A DNA stretch of 20,829 bases from an uncultured Eubacteriales bacterium (GTDB taxonomy: Bacteria > Bacillota > Clostridia > UBA1381). Made by a program: the position numbers and the translations under genes. Position 1 is the stretch's first letter, and every line of letters starts with the position of its first letter. The DNA lies in assembly GCA_905199755.1 (NCBI GenBank), contig CAJKHT010000050.1, positions 1 through 20,829 of the forward strand, written 5' to 3'. The notes below the pieces were generated by a model. The model did no database searches. It saw only the letters and a list, made by a program, of their open reading frames with translations, and had not been told where the DNA came from. Shown one piece after another: positions 7,606-14,546 of the stretch.

Positions 7606-8189
7606 ACCAAACCCCACTCGGCAAATTTCTCAAAGCCACCGACCGACTTTATATACTCTCTTGCCGTTTCCACGATTTTTTCGTAAGGAATACCGTCTAT
7701 GTATTCATCGCCGATTGCACAGCAAAGCTCCACAGTCTTTCCCGTTTCCTGCGCTTTAAGGAATGCGTAAATGTTCACACTCACATCGGCTTTTGATAAA
7801 TCCTTGCCATGCAGACCGTCGCCGGTGACGGAGTCCGCCATATCACTGCCGAGTTTGCGGTTTGCGGCGCCGGTGTCAACATCCGTTCCGCCTGTCCAGT
7901 CACCGAGAGGGTTGATTTCGGCAGTGGGATAATATTTTTTGATTTTATCCGTACCCGCATTGCTTTGGCAGATGATGAGCCTTGCTCCGTCAATGATGTA
8001 TTTTCCGTCAAATGGATAGGAATTGTATATATCCTTTGCAATTTGGGTCAGTGTTTTTTGCTCCTCGGTTACGGGCATACCCTTAAATATACCGTTATCA
8101 CCGCATCTGATAATACCGTCCTGGTTCTTTGCAAGATGAGTGTCTTGCGGAGTGATAACAATATCGCATTTAAGGTTTGAACCACCGAT
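7602..8189 (-). pseudogene. metK: S-adenosylmethionine synthetase, 3' part (after in-frame TGA)
   Basis: This continues the metK frame directly after a TGA (8192-8190). Reading from 8189 it gives IGGSNLKCDIVITPQDTHLA, then CGDNGIFKG, equivalent to the GDQG motif of MetK. Further on are a shortened middle and NPLGDWTGGTDVDTGAANRK, followed by GLHGKDLSKADVS, which match the phosphate/ATP loop and GKDxSKxDRS region. With the 5' part this makes a 261-residue phage-type MetK, well below the roughly 390 residues of cellular enzymes. An ATG at 8078 could start a 158-residue piece lacking the first substrate-binding segments, so activity is unlikely. It overlaps the adenine methyltransferase start by ATGA. 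Confidence 0.8.
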
Positions 8190-8387
8190 TCAGTGTATTG
8201 CTTTCTCAACCATACATTTTTCAATCGGTGCGGAGGTTTCGATAATCACATGACACACGCCATGTCCGATTAAAACTTCAGCGGCAATTTGGGGATTGGT
8301 ATCCGCGCTGTATGCAAGGTCAACTATCGCACCTGCAATTCTGTCCGCCACCTTATCGGGGTGGGAGGGATTTACTTTTTCAAACAT
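8190..8387 (-). pseudogene. metK: S-adenosylmethionine synthetase, 5' part (ends at in-frame TGA)
   Basis: A 65-residue N-terminal fragment of MetK: VNPSHPDKVADRIAGAIVD carries the conserved HPDK ATP-binding signature, and AAEVLIGHGVCHVIIETSA is the following beta strand pair. It ends AIH-TGA, while the frame continues with IGGSNLKC; relatives usually have Arg at this point, so CGA to TGA is the simplest change. The enzyme makes SAM from ATP and methionine; here it would feed the two methyltransferases encoded just downstream. Its ribosome site AAAGGA overlaps the end of the small terminase gene, showing it is part of the same transcript. Confidence 0.8.
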
Positions 8388-8390
8388 AAT

Positions 8391-8945
8391 TCATCGTCCT
8401 TTCCGAGCGGTCAAAAGCCGCTCCATTAAATCGTCCTGCGGATTTGCTCCGCCATATTCCACAGAGCAGTTTTCCTTTACAATCTGGTAAATCTGATACC
8501 ACAGCTGATTGGACTGTTTCATATAGTCACGGCTGACCGAAACATACGGTGAGGTCATCGCACCGCCCGTTGTGGGGTGCTTTGCCAAAAATCCGAATGT
8601 GCTGATTGCCTCCTCGCACTGAATCCACCGTGCCACGCACATTGCGTACTGTTCCAAAAGCTGTGCGGTTACAAGCCTTTCACGGCCACGCTCTTTCAGC
8701 CACTGCCAGGTTTCTTTGTATATATCCTCGGCACATAAATCAATGCCGCCCTTTTGACGGGTTTTAAGATACTCCTTAACGGGCGACATATCCGAGCCTT
8801 CGAGTTCTGCCGTGTCGTTATCGAAATTTACAACGGTCAGCTTTCTGCCGCCGGGATTTCCGGCTGTCAGCTTATCTGTAAGTGCTTTTGATTTTCGCCC
8901 CGCACCGGCTCTTAAACCACCTCTGTTTGTACCGTCCTTTGCCAT
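8391..8945 (-). CDS. Phage terminase small subunit, P27 family
   Basis: A 184-residue protein beginning GTNRGGLRAGAGRKSKALTDK and continuing TAGNPGGRKL, the characteristic basic N-terminus of P27-type small terminases. A helical middle (YKETWQWLKERGRERLV, then LLEQYAMCVARWIQCEEAI) and PTTGGAMTSPYVSVSRDYMKQSNQLW are also typical. It recognises the phage packaging site and loads the large subunit. A GAGGTGA ribosome site lies upstream of the ATG. The large subunit is unusually far away (about 8 kb), with the modification and amidoligase genes in between. It overlaps into metK through a shared ribosome site. Confidence 0.8.
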   Translation of the reverse strand: MAKDGTNRGGLRAGAGRKSKALTDKLTAGNPGGRKLTVVNFDNDTAELEGSDMSPVKEYLKTRQKGGIDLCAEDIYKETWQWLKERGRERLVTAQLLEQYAMCVARWIQCEEAISTFGFLAKHPTTGGAMTSPYVSVSRDYMKQSNQLWYQIYQIVKENCSVEYGGANPQDDLMERLLTARKGR

Positions 8946-9090
8946 ATCAAATTCACCTCATTTCTCTTTTGGGGTTATCCCCCTGTTTGATTTCGCTTTT
9001 TTGCGTACGAAGGGAGGTGCCCGTTCTTCTGTGATAGGCTCACAGAGATTCAGACCGCCCCTCATAATACTTTTTTGCCAAAATTTCTAA
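8946..9090. other. Non-coding stretch between hicA promoter and small terminase; candidate packaging (cos) region
   Basis: About 145 bases without a gene. On the minus strand it contains GGGGGATAACCCC (a small hairpin), a run CGGGCACCTCCCTTCG and an imperfectly symmetrical GGGAGGTGCCC core on the plus strand. Cos sites of HNH-containing phages lie between the HNH and small terminase genes, which is where this falls. No cut site can be proved from one strand of sequence, so the call is positional. Confidence 0.25.
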
Positions 9091-9096
9091 AAACAC

Positions 9097-9126
9097 TTGA
9101 CACCATATATGACATCGTGGTATAAT
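9097..9126 (+). promoter_or_regulatory. Consensus promoter of hicAB
   Basis: TTGACA (9097-9102), 18 bases, TATAAT (9121-9126): both hexamers match consensus exactly. The hicA ATG is 35 bases further on. Confidence 0.85.
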
Positions 9127-9160
9127 GTAATTGCAAACAAAACCGATAGGAGCATATATA

Positions 9161-9418
9161 ATGTCAAGATGGAATAAACTATTAGAGCGTATATGTTCTT
9201 TGTCCAAAGATATTCGTTTTGATGAGCTTAAGAAAATTCTTGAAAGCTATGGATATGAAATGAAAGGAACATCCGGCGGCAGTAGTCATTTTACTTTTAG
9301 AAAACCGGGATGTGCTCCAATCACTATTCCAAAGCATGAACCCATAAAAAAAGCGTATGTAATCTTGGTCAAAGAAATCATTGAGAGCGAGGAGGCAATG
9401 AACGATGAAAACAATTGA
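9161..9418 (+). CDS. hicA: HicA-family mRNA interferase toxin
   Basis: An 85-residue protein with the HicA fold: a helix RFDELKKILESYGYE, then GTSGGSSHFTFRKPG with the active-site His (about residue 43) and the conserved Ser/His/Phe pattern, then PITIPKHEPIKKAYV. HicA toxins cleave mRNA and are blocked by HicB. ATG 9161 is preferred over an in-frame upstream codon because GATAGGAG lies about 9 bases upstream. It overlaps hicB by 14 bases. The pair runs against the surrounding phage genes and has its own promoter and terminator, so it is an independent cassette placed between the HNH and small terminase genes. Confidence 0.85.
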   Translation: MSRWNKLLERICSLSKDIRFDELKKILESYGYEMKGTSGGSSHFTFRKPGCAPITIPKHEPIKKAYVILVKEIIESEEAMNDENN

Positions 9419-9788
9419 TGAATACATGAAAATCCCTTATCGTATGGAGATTATAGAAGACACTGCCGAAGGCGGCTATGTTGCATCTTATCCCGACTTA
9501 AAAGGATGCATCACCTGCGGTCAAACAATTGAATCGGCCGCTGCGGCACTCGTTGACGCAAAGCGTGCATGGATTGAGGCGGCACTTGAAGATGGATACA
9601 ATATTCCCATTCCCGAATCGGATGAATCCTACTCAGGTCAATTTAAGTTTCGTATGCCGAAATCACTGCACCGTCAGCTTGCGGAACACGCAAAGCTTGA
9701 GGGGATAAGCATGAATCAGTATTGTTTGTATTTACTGGCTTCAAACGATGCTACACACTTTTATTCAAAACATTCACCAAGCAATTAA
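9405..9788 (+). CDS. hicB: HicB-family antitoxin
   Basis: A 127-residue antitoxin. Residues about 14-60 are the degenerate RNase H-like HicB domain (GGYVASYPDLKGCITCGQT and ESAAAALVDAKRAWIEAALEDG), which binds HicA. Residues about 80-115 (FKFRMPKSLHRQLAEHAKLE and GISMNQYCLYLLAS) form a ribbon-helix-helix DNA-binding domain, so it probably represses the promoter at 9097-9126. AGGAGG precedes the ATG by 9-10 bases. It is followed at once by a terminator (9799-9825) that lies in the 3' end of the opposing HNH gene. Confidence 0.85.
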   Translation: MKTIDEYMKIPYRMEIIEDTAEGGYVASYPDLKGCITCGQTIESAAAALVDAKRAWIEAALEDGYNIPIPESDESYSGQFKFRMPKSLHRQLAEHAKLEGISMNQYCLYLLASNDATHFYSKHSPSN

Positions 9789-9798
9789 TACATCTTTC

Positions 9799-9825
9799 GA
9801 ACCGTTCTTATCGAGCGGTTCTTTT
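9799..9825 (+). terminator. Terminator of hicAB
   Basis: GAACCG (9799-9804) and CGGTTC (9816-9821) form a 6-base-pair stem with an 11-base loop, followed by TTTTGTT. It overlaps the end of the convergent HNH gene. Confidence 0.6.
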
Positions 9826-10179
9826 GTTATGCCATCTGTCTCCGTCTTTTGCCGTTATTTCAGAGTGGCAAGCCTTGCACAGGCTCATAAGGTTATCATC
9901 ATCGTGTGTTCCGCCACGGGACAGAGGAATGATGTGGTGAACCTCCTCGGTAGGTGTAAGCTTACCCTTCTTCAAACACATCTCACAAAGCGGATGATAT
10001 GCAACATGCCTGTCACGGATTCGTTTCCATATTCGTCCGTATCTTTGACGCACCGCCGGATCACGGTCATATTTTTCGTATCGTTTATTCTCCTGCTTTT
10101 GATGCTCCGTACAGAACCTGCCATCCGTCAGTTTCGGACAGCCGGGATAGGAACACGGCCGTTTCGGTTTCTTCGGCAT
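9808..10179 (-). CDS. Phage HNH endonuclease (packaging-associated type)
   Basis: A 123-residue protein with an N-terminal zinc knuckle (CSYPGC, then CTEHQ) and a C-terminal HNH nuclease. CEMC at residues 65-68 pairs with CKAC at 101-104 to hold the structural zinc; EVHHIIPL gives the catalytic His at 81-82, NL at 96-97 the Asn, and the final H105 the second His. HNH proteins beside small terminases in siphophages assist terminase cleavage and packaging. The hicAB cassette separates it from the small terminase here. It follows a promoter and leader hairpin at 10211-10295, suggesting it begins the late/packaging transcript. Confidence 0.85.
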   Translation of the reverse strand: MPKKPKRPCSYPGCPKLTDGRFCTEHQKQENKRYEKYDRDPAVRQRYGRIWKRIRDRHVAYHPLCEMCLKKGKLTPTEEVHHIIPLSRGGTHDDDNLMSLCKACHSEITAKDGDRWHNKRTAR

Positions 10180-10210
10180 TTTTGTTTCACCTCGCTTTGG
10201 GCATAAGAAA

Positions 10211-10240
10211 AGCCCTCACAGGATTTCTCCTATGAAGGCT
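10211..10240 (-). terminator. Leader hairpin with GAAA tetraloop before the HNH gene (attenuator-like)
   Basis: On the minus strand AGCCTTCATAGGA pairs with TCCTGTGAGGGCT (13 pairs, two G-U) around a GAAA loop and is followed by TTTCTTATG. It begins about 20 bases after the expected start of RNA from the promoter at 10268-10295. It could end transcripts from upstream, act as an attenuator, or be an antitermination element. Confidence 0.5.
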
Positions 10241-10267
10241 GTCTGTATACACATTTTTCATACTACC

Positions 10268-10295
10268 ATTATACCACATTCCCATATGTATTCAA
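10268..10295 (-). promoter_or_regulatory. Promoter upstream of the HNH/packaging genes
   Basis: On the minus strand TTGAAT (10295-10290), 16 bases, then TATAAT (10273-10268) preceded by TGG, an extended -10 (TGnTATAAT). It lies between the DUF1492 gene and the HNH gene. Confidence 0.6.
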
Positions 10296-10302
10296 GTGGC
10301 TT

Positions 10303-10731
10303 TTAGTGGTCTGAATGTATTTTGTCATAAACCTTTCCGGCGCTCTCAAGCGCTCTGCCGTGCAGTCGGTGCAGCCATCTCAAATCATAAAACATCTCAC
10401 TTGCAATCTTCTCCCACGAATGAAAGCACAGGTACCTCTTTTCAAGTATCATGCGAAGGTCTGTCTGCCCAACACCGGCTATAACCTGTGAAATTTCTTC
10501 TTTCAAATCAACAAGATTGTCTATATCTTTGTTAATTTCATATTGCAAATCAATAATCTTGTTAATGGTGTCCGCCATAGACGATGTACTTTTGCTCGAT
10601 GAGTGCGGCATTCCCGTTATCACCGAGGTACACTTTGTTGCAAGCTCATTTAACGATTCAAGCTGCTCCAATTTTGACTGTATCCGCATATCCAAGTATC
10701 GTGCCTGTGATAAGTATTCCTTTACGCTCAT
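10303..10731 (-). CDS. DUF1492 family phage regulator-like protein
   Basis: A 142-residue helical protein matching DUF1492: VKEYLSQARYLDMRIQSKLEQL at the N-terminus, a central coiled-coil-like stretch (INKIIDLQYEINKDIDNLVD and LKEEISQVIAG), and a C-terminal helix-turn-helix, LEKRYLCFHSWEKIASEM then LRWLHRLHGRALE, resembling region 4 of sigma factors. Family members are often annotated as ArpU-like or sigma-like regulators of late phage genes, though direct proof is thin. It is the last gene before a fresh promoter and leader hairpin that precede the packaging genes, which suits a switch from early to late expression. Confidence 0.7.
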   Translation of the reverse strand: MSVKEYLSQARYLDMRIQSKLEQLESLNELATKCTSVITGMPHSSSKSTSSMADTINKIIDLQYEINKDIDNLVDLKEEISQVIAGVGQTDLRMILEKRYLCFHSWEKIASEMFYDLRWLHRLHGRALESAGKVYDKIHSDH

Positions 10732-10732
10732 T

Positions 10733-10924
10733 TTATTGTACCTCCGATTTCAGCTTTGATATTATTTGTTCACCGTCAATATTCGTAAGTTCCTTGAACC
10801 ACTGCGAACGAAAGAATCGGCAACATTCCCGTTTTACACCTCTGTCATCGTGTTTTAATGCTTTTTTATAATCTTTTACCGCTTGAATAACAATTGCATT
10901 TGCAAGTAATTTATATCCGTTCAT
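10733..10924 (-). CDS. Small hypothetical phage protein (63 aa)
   Basis: A 63-residue helical protein (NGYKLLANAIVIQAVKDYKK, then RGVKRECCRFFRSQWFKELTNIDGEQIISKL). I do not recognise a named domain. It starts in an ATGA overlap with the end of the SNF2 helicase gene and stops one base before the DUF1492 gene, so it is coupled to both and is real coding sequence. Two adjacent Cys and many basic residues are its only notable features. Confidence 0.65.
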   Translation of the reverse strand: MNGYKLLANAIVIQAVKDYKKALKHDDRGVKRECCRFFRSQWFKELTNIDGEQIISKLKSEVQ

Positions 10925-12276
10925 TTTTTTCCTCCGATCTGTGCTTTTACCGCATCTATTAAATCCGACTGCGTTTTTTCTTTGTTTTGAAGTGCTCTCA
11001 TAATATGCTCGTCAATAGTGCCTTTGGTTATGATATGATGAATTATGACGACATCGGACTTTTGTCCCTGTCTCCACAATCTGGCGTTTGTCTGCCGGTA
11101 CAGTTCCAAACTCCATGTAAGTCCGAACCATATGAGGGTTGACCCTCCGGTTTGAAGATTAAGTCCGTGTCCCGCAGATGCCGGGTGAATGATTCCGATA
11201 GAGATTTTGCCGCTGTTCCAGTCTGCTATATCTTTCGATGATTTAATTACACGAACATCAAACCGTTTTTGTATACGCTCAAAATCATGTTTGAACCAAT
11301 ATGCGACAAGCACCGGCTTGCCGTTTGCCTGTTCAATCAAATCTTCGAGTGCGTCAAGCTTGCAGCTGTGTATTTCTATGTATGTTTTATTCTCATCATA
11401 TACGGCTCCGTTTGCCATTTGCGACAGTTTATTGCTGAGTGCTCCGGCATTTACCGCATCAATCTCTCTGTTTCCGACCGATAACACAAGGTCGGTTTTT
11501 AATGCTTTATACATTTTCATTTCTTTTTCCGAAAGATTAACGCTGACGGTATTCATTACGCAATCGGGCATTTTCAGATGTTCTGCCGCTTTCATGGAGA
11601 TTGTAATATCCGATATTCTCTTGTATATTTCATCTTCCGCACCGTCTTTCGGTTTATATGAAAATATAACCTGTCCGTTACGCTTGTCGGGACGGAAAAA
11701 CTCGTCTCTGTAATGCGTGATAAATCGTCCGAGCCGTTTTCCCATATCAAGCAGTTTGAATTCCGCCCATAAATCCATAAGCCCATTTGATGAGGGGGTA
11801 CCCGTAAGACCTACCATACGCTTTATTACGGGACGAACTTTCATAAGACTCTTAAACCGTTTTGACCGATGACTCTTAAACGATGACAACTCATCTATTA
11901 CCACCATATCAAAGTCAAACGGAAATCCGCTGTCTTCCACAAGCCACACCACATTTTCACGGTTTATTATATAGATATCGGCGGGAGTATTGAGAGCTGC
12001 CAGTCTTTCGGTTTCCGTTCCGATTACGATCGAGTATTTCAGATGTTTCAAATGCTCCCATTTTTCGATTTCGGCACTCCATGTATCTCTTGCCACTCGC
12101 AGCGGGGCAATCACAAGAACCTTTTGCACCTCAAATGTATCAAAGCAAAGGTTGTTTATTGCCGTAAGAGTAATAATCGTTTTCCCCAAACCCATATCAA
12201 GGAATATTGCCGCAGTTTTGTGGTTTTCTATAAATTCCGCAGCGTATTTCTGATAATTATGCGGTGTATATTTCAT
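10921..12276 (-). CDS. Phage SNF2-family DEAD-like helicase
   Basis: A 451-residue protein with a full superfamily 2 motor. Motif I is MGLGKT (residues 28-33), Ia is VLVIAPLRVARDTW, II is VVIDELSS (DEL at 128-130, replacing DEAH), III is LTGTPSSNGLMDLW, V is ASAGHGLNLQTGG and VI is YRQTNARLWRQGQ. It is short for SNF2 proteins because it lacks extra domains, as is normal for the phage type that sits next to VRR-NUC nucleases. Likely a DNA translocase or branch-processing enzyme in phage replication. It overlaps the VRR-NUC gene by 20 bases. Confidence 0.85.
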   Translation of the reverse strand: MKYTPHNYQKYAAEFIENHKTAAIFLDMGLGKTIITLTAINNLCFDTFEVQKVLVIAPLRVARDTWSAEIEKWEHLKHLKYSIVIGTETERLAALNTPADIYIINRENVVWLVEDSGFPFDFDMVVIDELSSFKSHRSKRFKSLMKVRPVIKRMVGLTGTPSSNGLMDLWAEFKLLDMGKRLGRFITHYRDEFFRPDKRNGQVIFSYKPKDGAEDEIYKRISDITISMKAAEHLKMPDCVMNTVSVNLSEKEMKMYKALKTDLVLSVGNREIDAVNAGALSNKLSQMANGAVYDENKTYIEIHSCKLDALEDLIEQANGKPVLVAYWFKHDFERIQKRFDVRVIKSSKDIADWNSGKISIGIIHPASAGHGLNLQTGGSTLIWFGLTWSLELYRQTNARLWRQGQKSDVVIIHHIITKGTIDEHIMRALQNKEKTQSDLIDAVKAQIGGKK

Positions 12277-12538
12277 CGATTATTCCTCCGATCATATCAA
12301 TATCATCTATGCAAAAAACCTTAAATCCAAGTCTTTGCAACTGCATTTTTCTGCGTTTTTGTATAGGCCGTAATTTTTTGCCCGGTGCTTTAAGTTCGGC
12401 AAATGCCATAATGCCGTTCGGCATAAGAATTATTCTGTCGGGAACACCGTCAAAGCCGGGTGATACGAATTTTAAGCAAAGACCGCCTTTATCTTTAACC
12501 GCATTTTTTAATTTATCTTCAATAATTTTTTCTCTCAT
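12257..12538 (-). CDS. VRR-NUC domain nuclease
   Basis: A 93-residue single-domain nuclease of the PD-(D/E)XK class. GFDGVPDRIILMPNG carries the catalytic Asp, MAFAELKAPGKK the ExK pair, and RPIQKRRKMQLQRLGFKVFCI the supporting helix with Gln. In phages VRR-NUC proteins are encoded directly before SNF2 helicases, as here with a 20-base overlap, and probably act as one unit on branched DNA. The start follows an AAGGAG ribosome site a few bases upstream. Confidence 0.85.
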   Translation of the reverse strand: MREKIIEDKLKNAVKDKGGLCLKFVSPGFDGVPDRIILMPNGIMAFAELKAPGKKLRPIQKRRKMQLQRLGFKVFCIDDIDMIGGIIDEIYTA

Positions 12539-12762
12539 TCTGAACTCCTTGTTTCTCGTTGATGTTGCCGAGGGGTTAAAAACTCTCTCGTGCGTGTGTA
12601 TGCGTCAGCATTGCCGTTTCTCTGTATATATTTATTTTTTCTTATATATAAAGTTTTTCGGAAACATAGGAAACAACCGCACTGCAAGGCTGACCGCCCA
12701 CGGCTTTGGAATGTTTTCTCAAAATGTTTCCGCTGCCCCGATAGGAAATATCGGAAACGGTT
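12539..12762. other. Non-coding stretch with GGAAAC repeats and a small inverted repeat
   Basis: This region between the VirE-type gene and the nuclease gene carries GGAAAC at 12660-12665, 12669-12674 and 12753-12758, GGAAAT at 12744-12749, and an opposed GTTTCC at 12726-12731. CCGATA/TATCGG (12738-12743 and 12749-12754) make a small hairpin. A very AT-rich run lies at about 12625-12660. The layout of short iterated words next to an AT-rich tract and helicase genes would suit a replication origin, but this is a guess. Confidence 0.3.
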
Positions 12763-14034
12763 TTATTCGTTCTGTGTGTTTCCGTTCGGAACACGGACAT
12801 ATGTTTTTTGAATTCCGTAGCCCGGTATTCTGGTTTTGCCCGATGCGTTGCCCGAATAGCGTTCCCATCCGCCGAGCTTGTAAAGGATACCCTCTATTTC
12901 GTAAGAGTCGGCTTTTCTTATACTCTCACGAGGTTTTCCGAAACACTCACACCATATTTCCATAGTGCATACCTTATCACGAGTCTCTGTGCCGTGTTTT
13001 TTTACCTCACCGAACTCCGTGCCGTTAAGATAGTTTCTTCTCTCATACAAATCCATATCGACCCACTCGTCGGGAAGAAGGGTGTTTAGATATTCCTCGA
13101 CAATACCTTCACGGTCGTCCGATTCCATTGCATCTCGCTGTTTTTCGTATGCCTGCATGGCAATTTCGCCTTTTAAGAACAGTTCCTCGCCACGCTTGTA
13201 ATATTCCACAGTCTCCGCCCATATTTGGTCGACCTCGGTCAGCTCCCAAGGGTGGTATTTTCCCGTGCCGGTTATAGTTACGGGAAAAAATCTGCGATTT
13301 CCCGTAATATCACGCAGAAAACCGCTGTCGCTGTTTGTAGTGCCGACGATAATACAGCTCCTCGGATGACTTTCAACGGAAGAACCGTAAGCCTGGCGGT
13401 ACTTGTCATCGGTTCTCGATACAAATGATTTAATGGTTTCGACATCAACTTTTTTCATACCGTTAAGCTCCGATATTTCAAGAATCCAATATCCCTGGAG
13501 TTTTTCGGATGCGGTTTTGTCTTTCATATCGGCTATGGACAGGGAATCCGAGAACCATTGTTTTCCGAGCTTTGCAAAAAGGGTGGACTTGCCGATACCT
13601 TGCTTGCCGCTTATCACGAGAATTGAATCGAACTTGATTCCGGGTTTGAATATTCTCGCAACCGCCGCCACAAGTGTTTTCCTTGTAACCGCACGAACAT
13701 ACTCGGTGTCATCGGCTCCGAGGTAGTCTATAAGCAAAGTATCAAGCCTTTCGATACCGTCCCATTTCAGCTCCGATAGGTATCCTTTTACAGGATGATA
13801 CAGTCTGTCTGATGAGGCAACGGCAAGAAGTGCGTCTTTAAACTTGGCGGGAGACCATATCCCGTATATGCGTTCAAAATACATTTTGGCACAAGCCAGA
13901 TCGGTATCGCTCCAGCCCGGCTTTACCTGTTTCCAAGGCAAAGTGCCGACAACATCAATCATATTTTTGAATTGATTGAATACGATGCATTTAAGATTTT
14001 CGTCATTTCGGATAATGGTACATATATTTGTCAT
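12763..14034 (-). pseudogene. VirE-family phage primase/helicase, C-terminal part (separated by a one-base frameshift)
   Basis: A 423-residue frame holding the ATPase domain of a VirE-type protein. LPWKQVKPGWSDTDLA leads into the domain, Walker A is GKQGIGKST (143-151), Walker B-like LQGYWILEISELNG follows, and VGTTNSDSGFLRDITGNRRFFPV is the conserved sensor region. The usual protein is one chain of roughly 790 residues. Here the frame changes in GGAAAATAAAAG at about 14047-14042; adding one A would restore SGKIKDTMTNIC and join this part to the preceding fragment. ATG 14034 could start it, but no good ribosome site is present. It probably cannot work without the upstream part. Confidence 0.75.
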
Positions 14035-14042
14035 CGTATCTT

Positions 14043-14546
14043 TTATTTTCCTGATTTATCAAGTTCCAAAGCGGTCTGCCAGTCATCGTTCGCAAAATCC
14101 TCGGAAGCCTGTGTCATTCTGTCTTCGGCGAACACGGTCCGTACTTTTTCATCCTTTAACGCAAAATCACACATTGCCTTATATGACGGAAGCTTGGACG
14201 GAGGAGTATTTCCGTTGCAATTATCGTCCATATCTCTGTACAGATGAAGTCTTACCAAATCAAATGCATTGAGAAGCCGTCCGCAGACAGGGTCTGTTGC
14301 ATGGTGGCTGTATGCGAATTTATTGTCATATACAACCACACCTGCGGAGGAGTCGGCGGGGATATAGTCAAAACGACCGTTCATGGCACTCCGTGCATAT
14401 ATATCGGGAAGGAATTTTTCGATAGCATCTTCCACTGTATATGCTCGGCAAAAAGCTCCGACCGCACCGGGTTTGGTAAGCGGGTCTGACTGTGCCGCAA
14501 CATTTCTTTTTACAACCTCCGATTGCCTCGATGAAACGGGATAGGT
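14043..14546 (-). pseudogene. VirE-family phage primase/helicase, middle part
   Basis: This stretch is open between an in-frame TAA (14549-14547) and the frameshift near 14043. From 14546 it reads TYPVSSRQSEVVKRN and PLTKPGAVGAFCRAYTVEDAI, then the conserved DYIPADSSAGVVVYDNKFAY and SHHATDPVCGRLLNAFDLVR, ending DDWQTALELDKSGK. This order matches the centre of single-chain VirE-type phage proteins, linking the primase-like N-terminus with the ATPase domain. A GTG at 14435 would give a 130-residue product, but nothing suggests an independent gene. Confidence 0.75.

Noticed and set aside
4815..8192. Recoding of TGA as an amino acid in this phage
   Set aside because: TGA serves as the real stop of several tightly overlapping genes here (for example at 479, 7602, 8391, 10921 and 15131), and TGA as Arg is not a known code. 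Nonsense mutation is simpler.
11189..11713. A 174-codon plus-strand frame opposite the SNF2 helicase
   Set aside because: The minus-strand helicase has all its motor motifs here; this frame has no ribosome site or domain.
12264..12965. A 233-codon open frame on the plus strand
   Set aside because: It lies opposite the VRR-NUC and VirE-type genes, which have clear family motifs; its product has no recognisable domain and is an antisense shadow.
14040..14050. Programmed -1 frameshift in the VirE-type gene
   Set aside because: Only AAA can re-pair after a slip; the preceding GGA would pair badly, and no clear stimulatory hairpin was seen. A lost A is more likely.
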